Shown here: positions 58,369 through 64,000 of the stretch, one piece after another
Position numbering within the stretch: position 1 is the stretch's first letter
How the letters are laid out: every line of letters starts with the position of its first letter
Assembly: GCF_004796535.1 (NCBI RefSeq)
Contig: NZ_SPHY01000005.1
Span: forward strand, 120,001 to 184,000
Direction: 5' to 3'
From: Sphingomonas flavalba
GTDB lineage: Bacteria; Pseudomonadota; Alphaproteobacteria; Sphingomonadales; Sphingomonadaceae
DNA: 64,000 nucleotides
The notes under the pieces: generated by a model
Told to the model about the DNA's origin: nothing
What the model saw: the letters and a program-made list of their open reading frames with translations, nothing else
The model's database searches: none
Made by a program: the position numbers and the translations under genes

Positions 58369-61089
58369 ATGTCGCTTGCCTACCCTGCCTTGCACGCGAG
58401 CCATGCCGGTATCTGGATCGCGGCGCCGGATGGCGAGACGCGGGCGGTCGGGCGTGGCGAGGCGATCGCGCGGGCGGCGGATACGCCGATGATCCTGCTT
58501 GGCGCGCCGCTGGTTGGCCAGCGGCTGGGCTATGCCGAATTGTCCGGACTGGACCTGCTGGAGCTGTTCGCCTTCGTTCACCCGGCGCGGTTCGCGGTGC
58601 CGACCCCGAAGGGGCTGGCGAGGGCGCTGGACCTGCCGCCGCCGGCCAGCGACGTGGAGACCGCCGCGCTGCTGCTGCGCGCGGCCGGGGTGCTGCTCGA
58701 TCGGCTGGAGGATGACGGCTGGCCGGAGCGGGAGGGCGCGTGGACGGCGGCGCAGGCGCTGCACCGGCTGCGCTGGCCCTGGGCGGCGGCGGTTGGCGAT
58801 CGGCTGCGGCGGCCGGCGCAGGCCGAACGCTGGCTGTTCGCCAAGCTGCCGGAATGGGAGGAAAGCGGGCCGCGCCCGGCGCCGCGCCCGATCAGCGTCG
58901 CACCGGCGGCGGCGCTTGACCGACTCGACCAGCTGACCGGGGCGGGGGCGGAGGCACGGCCGGGCCAGCGCGCCTATGCCGAGGCGGCGAGCGCGGTGTT
59001 CCGCCCGCGCGTTGCCCGCGACGCGCCGGCGGTGCTACTGGCGGAGGCGGGCACCGGCATCGGCAAGACGCTTGGCTATCTGGCGCCCGCGTCGCTGTGG
59101 GCGGAAGAGGCGGGCGGCGCGGTCTGGGTATCGACCTATACCAAGGCGTTGCAGCGGCAATTGGACCGCGAGGGGGCAAAGCTGTTCCCCGACCCGGCGG
59201 CGCGGCGGCGGCGGATGGTCATCCGCAAGGGGCGGGAGAATTACCTGTGCCTGCTGAACCTGGAGGATGCGCTGCAGGGCGGCTTTGCCGGGCGGGCGGC
59301 GATCCTGGCGCAACTGGTCGCGCGCTGGGCCGCCTATAGCCGCGATGGTGACATGATCGGCGGCGACCTGCCCGGCTGGCTGCCGACCCTGTTCCGCCGC
59401 AACGGATCGACCGCGCTGACCGACCGGCGGGGCGAGTGCGTCTATGCCGGCTGCCCGCATTACCGCAAATGCTTCATCGAGCGCGCGGTCCGCGCCAGCG
59501 CCGACGCTGACATCGTCGTCGCCAACCACGCGCTGGTCATGGTCAACGCCGCGCGCGGGCGGGAGGAGGCGCAGCGCCCGACCCGGATCGTCTTCGACGA
59601 GGGGCATCATCTGTTCGAGGCGGCGGATTCGATGTTTTCGACCGCGCTGTCCGGGCAGGAGGCGATCGAACTGCGCCGGTGGATCACCGGGCCGGAGCGC
59701 AAGGGGCGCGGCCGCCGGCGCGGGCTGGCCGCCCGCCTGTCCGACGTCGCCAGTTATGACGAGGAGGGCGGCCGGGCGATTGCCGCGGCGACGACGGCGG
59801 CGCAGGCGCTGCCCGGCGACGGCTGGCTGCAGCGGGTGGCCGAGGGGACACCGCTTGGCCCGGTCGAGGCGCTGCTCGCGGCGGTGCGCGGCGCCGTCTA
59901 CGCCCGCGACGGCGGCGAGGACGCGGGATACGGGCTGGAGACCGAGATGGCGGCGCTCGACGGCGCGCTGGTCGAGGCGGCGGGGGTGGCGGCGGAGGCG
60001 CTGGACGCGATCCTGCGCCCGCTGGTCCGGCTCGGCCGCCGGCTGGAGGCGGTGTTGCAGGACGGGCCGGACTGGCTGGACGGGCAGGCGCGGGCGCGGG
60101 TGGAAGGCGCGATCGCCTCGCTCGGCTGGCGGACGGAGACGCTGGCCGGCTGGCTGGCGCTGCTCGCCCGCGCCGGCGGGCCGGTCGATCCCGATTTCGT
60201 CGACTGGCTGGCGGTCGACCGGGCGGAGGGGCGCGAATACGACATCGGCCTGCACCGCCACTGGCTGGACCCGACCCGGCCGCTGGCGGAGGCGGTGCTG
60301 AAGCCGGCGCACGGCGTGCTCGTTACCTCCGCGACGCTGACCGGCGGCGGCGACTGGGCGGCGGCGGAGGCGCGCACCGGCGCCGTCCACCTGCCGCGGC
60401 CGCCGGCGCATTTCGCCGCGCCCAGCCCGTTCGATTATGGCGCGCAGGCGCAGGTGCTGATCGTTACCGACGTGAAGCGCGGCGATGTCGCCCAGCTTGC
60501 CGGGGCCTATGCGACGCTGATCGCGGCGGCGGGGGGCGGCACGCTGGGCCTGTTCACCGCGATCCGGCGGTTGCGCGCCGTCCATGCCCGCATCGCCGAC
60601 CGGCTGGCCCGCGACGGATTGCCGCTGTTCGCCCAGCATGTCGACCCGATCGACACCGGCACATTGGTCGACATTTTCCGCGACGATCCGCGGGCCTCGC
60701 TGCTCGGCACCGACGGGCTGCGCGACGGCGTCGACGTGCCGGGCCATTCGCTGCGGCTGGTGGTGATGGAGGGCGTGCCCTGGCCGAAGCCGAGCGTCCT
60801 CCACGTTGCGCGCAAGATGGCGGGCGGTGGCGGCGCCTATGACGACCGGATGATCCGCGCCCGGCTGGCGCAGGCGTTCGGCCGGCTGATCCGCCGCGCC
60901 GACGACCACGGCACCTTCGTGCTGCTGTCCGCCGCGATGCCGTCGCGGCTGCTCACCGCCTTTCCCCCCGCAACGCCGGTGGCGCGCGTCACCCTTGCCG
61001 AAGCGGTCGCGCGGGTCGGTGGACGCCTTTCATCGGTAACCGAAGTGGGGCAAGAGGCAGGCGGAGAGTGGATGCCGGAGACACGATGA
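58369..61089 (+). CDS. DinG/XPD-type Fe-S helicase with exonuclease-like N-terminus
   Basis: From ATG 58369 (AAGG eight bases upstream) the 906-residue protein has Walker A AEAGTGIGKTLGYLAP (Lys233), a DEAH-like DEGHHLFEAAD box, and four cysteines C294, C357, C362 and C368 (CVYAGCPHYRKC) that would hold a 4Fe-4S cluster as in XPD/DinG. The C-terminal half has LLGTDGLRDGVDVPG and QAFGRLIRR. Residues 1-180 resemble a DnaQ-like exonuclease without its acidic residues. It unwinds DNA; the SixA-like gene follows with overlap. Confidence 0.88.
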   Translation: MSLAYPALHASHAGIWIAAPDGETRAVGRGEAIARAADTPMILLGAPLVGQRLGYAELSGLDLLELFAFVHPARFAVPTPKGLARALDLPPPASDVETAALLLRAAGVLLDRLEDDGWPEREGAWTAAQALHRLRWPWAAAVGDRLRRPAQAERWLFAKLPEWEESGPRPAPRPISVAPAAALDRLDQLTGAGAEARPGQRAYAEAASAVFRPRVARDAPAVLLAEAGTGIGKTLGYLAPASLWAEEAGGAVWVSTYTKALQRQLDREGAKLFPDPAARRRRMVIRKGRENYLCLLNLEDALQGGFAGRAAILAQLVARWAAYSRDGDMIGGDLPGWLPTLFRRNGSTALTDRRGECVYAGCPHYRKCFIERAVRASADADIVVANHALVMVNAARGREEAQRPTRIVFDEGHHLFEAADSMFSTALSGQEAIELRRWITGPERKGRGRRRGLAARLSDVASYDEEGGRAIAAATTAAQALPGDGWLQRVAEGTPLGPVEALLAAVRGAVYARDGGEDAGYGLETEMAALDGALVEAAGVAAEALDAILRPLVRLGRRLEAVLQDGPDWLDGQARARVEGAIASLGWRTETLAGWLALLARAGGPVDPDFVDWLAVDRAEGREYDIGLHRHWLDPTRPLAEAVLKPAHGVLVTSATLTGGGDWAAAEARTGAVHLPRPPAHFAAPSPFDYGAQAQVLIVTDVKRGDVAQLAGAYATLIAAAGGGTLGLFTAIRRLRAVHARIADRLARDGLPLFAQHVDPIDTGTLVDIFRDDPRASLLGTDGLRDGVDVPGHSLRLVVMEGVPWPKPSVLHVARKMAGGGGAYDDRMIRARLAQAFGRLIRRADDHGTFVLLSAAMPSRLLTAFPPATPVARVTLAEAVARVGGRLSSVTEVGQEAGGEWMPETR

Positions 61090-61628
61090 AGACGTTGACG
61101 TTGCTGCGCCATGCCAAGTCGCAATGGGATGATACCGTGCCCAGAGATTTCGACCGGCCGCTGAACGCCAAGGGCGCGCGTGCGGCGCGGACGGTCGGCC
61201 GCCACATGCGCGAGGCGGGCATGACGTTCGATCGGGTGATCGCATCGCCGGCGGTGCGGGTGGTGCAGACGCTGGACGGGGTGTGGGACGGGCTGGGCCG
61301 GCTGATGACGCCGGCGTGGGACAAGCGCATCTACCTCGCCTCCGCCGCGACGCTGTGCGACCTGCTGCGCGAGACGGCGGACGACGTCGACAGCCTGCTG
61401 CTCGCCGGGCACAATCCCGGGCTGGAGGATCTGGTGCTGCTGCTGGTGCCGGACCGGCCGGAGGACCGGCTGCGCGACGACGTCGAGGAGAAATTCCCGA
61501 CCGCCAGCCTGGCCGAGCTGCAATTCGCGGTCGATCGCTGGGCCGATATCGATGCCGGCGGCGGCGTGTTGACCCGCTTCGTGCGGCCGCGCGATCTGGA
61601 CCCGGCGCTCGGCCCCGGGCGCGACTGA
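61086..61628 (+). CDS. SixA-like histidine phosphatase
   Basis: The ATG at 61086 overlaps the helicase stop (ATGA). The 180-residue protein begins MKTLTLLRHAKSQWDD, the RHA/G active-site motif with catalytic His, and continues FDRPLNAKGARAARTVG, VIASPAVRVVQT and LLLAGHNPGLEDLVLLL with the second His. SixA dephosphorylates phosphohistidine on histidine-phosphotransfer domains. The target is not indicated. Confidence 0.93.
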   Translation: MKTLTLLRHAKSQWDDTVPRDFDRPLNAKGARAARTVGRHMREAGMTFDRVIASPAVRVVQTLDGVWDGLGRLMTPAWDKRIYLASAATLCDLLRETADDVDSLLLAGHNPGLEDLVLLLVPDRPEDRLRDDVEEKFPTASLAELQFAVDRWADIDAGGGVLTRFVRPRDLDPALGPGRD

Positions 61629-61629
61629 C

Positions 61630-61661
61630 GGGCGGGGCCGGCGCGGTGGCCGGCCTCGCCC
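61630..61661. terminator. GC hairpin between convergent genes
   Basis: Arms 61630-61642 and 61649-61661 pair with one G-U, loop of six bases, between the SixA-like and M13 genes. There is no T-tract. Confidence 0.45.
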
Positions 61662-61670
61662 GCCCGCGGC

Positions 61671-63734
61671 TTACCAGACCTTGATGCGCTGATCCGGCGC
61701 CAGGTAGAATTTCTGGCCCGGCTTGACGTCGAATGCCTTGTACCACGCGTCGAGGTTGCGCACGACATAGGGGCGCCAGTTGCCCGGCGTGTGCGGATCG
61801 GTGGTCAACTGCTGCTGTACCGCGGCGTCGCGCGCCTTGTACCGCCAGACCTGCGCATAGCCGAGGAAGAAGCGCTGGTCGGCGGTGTAGCCGTCGATCA
61901 CCGGCGCCGGCTTGCCGTGCAGCGACAGCTGATAGGCGTCGTGTGCGATGTTGAGGCCGGCGAGGTCGGCCATGTTCTCGCCCAGCGTCAGCTCGCCGTT
62001 CACATGGCTGCCGGGGATCGGCTCGTAGGCGCCGTACTGGGCGACGACCTTGTCGGTATAGGTCTTGAAGCGGGCGACGTCCTCCGCCGTCCACCAGTCG
62101 GCCAGGTTGCCCTGCGGGTCGAACTTGCGGCCCTGATCGTCGAAGTGGTGGCTGAGCTCGTGGCCGATCACCGCGCCGATTGCGCCGTAGTTGATCGCGT
62201 CGTCGGCATTGGGGTCGAAGAACGGCGCCTGCAGGATCGCCGCCGGGAACACGATCTCGTTCATCAGCGGGTTGGCATAGGCGTTGACCGTCTGCGGGGT
62301 CATCCCCCACTCGCTCTTGTCGACCGGCTTGCCGATCTTGTTCAGGTTGCGCTGATATTCGAATCGCTGGGCGCGCGTGGCATTGCCGAACGCGTCGTCG
62401 CGGCGGATCTCCAGGCCGGAATAGTCGCGCCACTTGTCGGGATAGCCGATCTTGGCGGTGAAGGCGGCGAGCTTGGCGCGGGCCTTGTCCTTGGTTTCCG
62501 GCGCCATCCACGCCAGCCGCGACAGCCGGCCGTCGAGCGCGGTGCGGAGGTTGGCGACCAGCGCCTCCATCTTCGCCTTGGATTCGGGCGGGAAATATTT
62601 GGCGACGTAGAGTTCGCCGACCGCTTCGCCCATGCCGTTGTTGACCAGGTCGACCCCGCGCTTCCAGCGCTCCTTCAGTTGCGGCGTGCCCGCAAGGATG
62701 TTGCCGTAGAGCGCGAAATTGGCGTCGACGAACGGCTTCGACAGCAGCGGCGCGGCGTTGCTGATCGCGTGGAAGGTCAGATAGTCCTTCCATGTCTCCA
62801 GCGGTTCCGACGCGACGAGCGCGGCGATGCCGGTGACGGCGCTCGGCTGGGTGACGACGATCTGTGGCTGGCCGGCGACGCCGGCGGCGGTCAGGAACGC
62901 GTGCCAGTCGAAGCCGGGATATCGGGCGGCGATGTCGGCGGTGGCGACCGGATTGTAGAGCTTGTCGATCTGGCGCGATTCGGCGCGGGTCCAGTGGGTC
63001 TGGGCGATCTTGGTCTCGAGATCGAAGATGCGCTGGGCCTTCGCTGCGGCGTCGCCGATACCGGCAAGGGTCAGCATCTGGGCGATATAGGCCTGGTACT
63101 TGGTCCGCGCCTCGGCGAATTTCGGATTGTCGTTGACCAGATAATAGTCGCGGTCGGGCAGGCCGAGGCCGCCCTGGCCGACATAGACGGCGTAGACCGT
63201 GTTATCCTTCAGGTCCTGCTCGACCCCGCCGCCGATCGGCGTGTCGATGCCGAGCCACTGGTCCTCGCCGAACAGCCGGGCGACGTCGCTGGCCGACCTG
63301 ACCGCCGCGATCGCGTCGAGCTGCGGCTTCAGCGGCGCGGCGCCCTTCGCCTCGATCGCCGCCTCGTCCATGAAGCTGGCGAAATAATCGCCGACCTTCT
63401 GCGTCGCGGAACCGGGCGCGGCATGGGCCTTGGCCGAATCCTCGATCACCGCGCGGGTGCGCTGGTCCGACAGGTCGCGGAGCACGACCATCGAGCCCCA
63501 GGAGGAACGGTCATCGGGGATCGCGGTCGCTTTGTCCCAGTTGCCGTTGGCGAATTTGTAGAAATCGTCGCCGGGCGCAACACTCTTGTCCATGCCGGCG
63601 GCGTCGAAGCCGAAGCTGCCGTAGGTCGGCTTCGCCGGCGCCGCCGCGGCCGGTGCCGCCTGCGCCAGAGCGGGTTGGGCGAGGGTGGTCGCCAGGGCGA
63701 GCATTGCCGCCCCGATCAGATTGCGCTTGGTCAT
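61671..63734 (-). CDS. M13 family metalloendopeptidase (neprilysin/PepO-like)
   Basis: The 687-residue protein begins MTKRNLIGAAMLALATTLAQPALAQA, a signal peptide. The zinc motif HELSH is in AVIGHELSHHFDDQGRKFD (His525 region), and GENMADLAGL supplies the third ligand. NAYANPLMNEIVFPAAILQAPFF is the family segment before HExxH. M13 peptidases cleave small peptides in the periplasm. The start ATG 63734 is the last in a longer open frame. Confidence 0.94.
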   Translation of the reverse strand: MTKRNLIGAAMLALATTLAQPALAQAAPAAAAPAKPTYGSFGFDAAGMDKSVAPGDDFYKFANGNWDKATAIPDDRSSWGSMVVLRDLSDQRTRAVIEDSAKAHAAPGSATQKVGDYFASFMDEAAIEAKGAAPLKPQLDAIAAVRSASDVARLFGEDQWLGIDTPIGGGVEQDLKDNTVYAVYVGQGGLGLPDRDYYLVNDNPKFAEARTKYQAYIAQMLTLAGIGDAAAKAQRIFDLETKIAQTHWTRAESRQIDKLYNPVATADIAARYPGFDWHAFLTAAGVAGQPQIVVTQPSAVTGIAALVASEPLETWKDYLTFHAISNAAPLLSKPFVDANFALYGNILAGTPQLKERWKRGVDLVNNGMGEAVGELYVAKYFPPESKAKMEALVANLRTALDGRLSRLAWMAPETKDKARAKLAAFTAKIGYPDKWRDYSGLEIRRDDAFGNATRAQRFEYQRNLNKIGKPVDKSEWGMTPQTVNAYANPLMNEIVFPAAILQAPFFDPNADDAINYGAIGAVIGHELSHHFDDQGRKFDPQGNLADWWTAEDVARFKTYTDKVVAQYGAYEPIPGSHVNGELTLGENMADLAGLNIAHDAYQLSLHGKPAPVIDGYTADQRFFLGYAQVWRYKARDAAVQQQLTTDPHTPGNWRPYVVRNLDAWYKAFDVKPGQKFYLAPDQRIKVW

Positions 63735-63874
63735 CGAAGTCCCCGGAAAGCTGATATGGATGCGCCTGTTGTAAACGCACGGTTTTCGCAAGCAAGGCAT
63801 GGCGATGTCGTTCGTCGGCGCGGGGCGGGGGTTCGCCGAAGCGGATGGCGGTGGCGGGGTGGCCGTGGCGGGCG

Positions 63875-63899
63875 GATTGCTTCGCTGCGCTCGCAATGA
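63875..63899. repeat. Single arm of the GCAATGA-type repeat
   Basis: GATTGCTTCGCTGCGCTCGC followed by AATGA is the same as the right arm of the repeat at 58272-58296 except one base. Confidence 0.6.
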
Positions 63900-63916
63900 C
63901 GGGGTTTGGATGGTTT

Positions 63917-63939
63917 GGGGCTCCTGCCTGCGTAGGAGT
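63917..63939 (+). repeat. Dispersed hairpin repeat, copy 5
   Basis: GGGGCTCCTGCCTGCGTAGG followed by AGT is the most diverged copy of the GGGCTCCTGC family. Confidence 0.55.
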
Positions 63940-63950
63940 ATAAAGCAATT

Positions 63951-64000
63951 CTAACCCGCTTGGGGGAGGCGGAGGCGGACGAGGAGGCCGCCGAGGTCCT
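63951..64000 (-). CDS. C-terminal fragment of a gene beyond the right edge
   Basis: On the minus strand the last 15 codons read DLGGLLVRLRLPQAG and then TAG (63953-63951). The frame is open to the edge. A short GG-x-V-x-L-x-LP end is common in sensor kinases and other ATPases, but the family cannot be decided from this piece. Confidence 0.4.
   Translation of the reverse strand, partial: DLGGLLVRLRLPQAG

Noticed and set aside
61791-63899. A 702-codon open frame on the plus strand
   Set aside because: It is antisense to the M13 peptidase gene, with no recognisable domain.

Overview
This GC-rich window reads as a chromosomal segment of an alphaproteobacterium, most likely a sphingomonad (Sphingomonas or a close relative). 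The evidence is a circularly permuted two-piece tmRNA gene, a class I lysyl-tRNA synthetase, the very large NAD-dependent glutamate dehydrogenase, a CC_3452-type secreted protein, a bacterial CDC48 ATPase, a PEP-CTERM protein fragment, and a family of short dispersed hairpin repeats. Gene order is mostly housekeeping, with one small AT-rich mobile island.

Layout. Bases 1-11 kb hold two glycine-zipper envelope proteins, a lemA/TPM/TPM/Nudix operon, mscL, ssrA (tmRNA), a small membrane protein, the giant glutamate dehydrogenase and a PAS protein. Bases 11.13-13.81 kb hold tRNA-Thr(CGU) and a 2.6-kb integrative element bounded by a 49-bp direct repeat of the tRNA 3' end. The element carries a tyrosine integrase, a 5'-truncated PEP-CTERM gene, an IS5-like transposase remnant and an orphan open frame. 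Bases 13.9-19.3 kb are amino-acid metabolism: an AstD-like dehydrogenase, a LysR regulator, a D-serine dehydratase/D-threonine aldolase-like enzyme with RidA, and an ArgD/AstC transaminase. Bases 19.5-26.1 kb look like a surface-glycopolymer locus: a CDP-glycerol-transferase-like protein and a HAD phosphatase on one strand, and a two-component system translationally coupled to a GT4 glycosyltransferase and a flippase on the other.

Bases 26.1-30.3 kb contain a TetR regulator, a class V aminotransferase homologue lacking the desulfurase cysteine, and an NsrR-type nitric-oxide sensor. NsrR is divergent from a three-gene operon (DUF1971, small membrane protein, CopD-like membrane protein), with two NsrR-like palindromes between them. 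Bases 30.6-38.8 kb hold a serine hydrolase, TesB thioesterase, a glutaryl-CoA dehydrogenase/CoA-transferase pair, the Rel/Spo (p)ppGpp enzyme, an HxlR regulator and rpoZ. Bases 38.9-44.7 kb hold a phospholipase-D-type enzyme, a PmtA-like methyltransferase, an ABM protein, an MFS transporter and CDC48. A probable small RNA with a strong terminator lies at about 44.8-44.9 kb. Bases 45-64 kb hold a LysR regulator, cyclophilin, MgtE, DUF1489, PriA, an RcnB-like protein, two secreted metallopeptidases (DUF885, M13), LysRS-I, a divergent Lrp/EamA pair, an ArsR/AHSA1 pair with an AT-rich operator palindrome, a DinG/XPD-type helicase and a SixA-like phosphatase. Genes run off both window ends.

The most distinctive features are the decayed tRNA-Thr integrative element with its candidate arm-type repeats, the NsrR-controlled operon of uncharacterised membrane proteins, the sensor-kinase-coupled glycan locus, and the small-RNA candidate. 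All functional calls come from reading motifs by eye; no database search was run.
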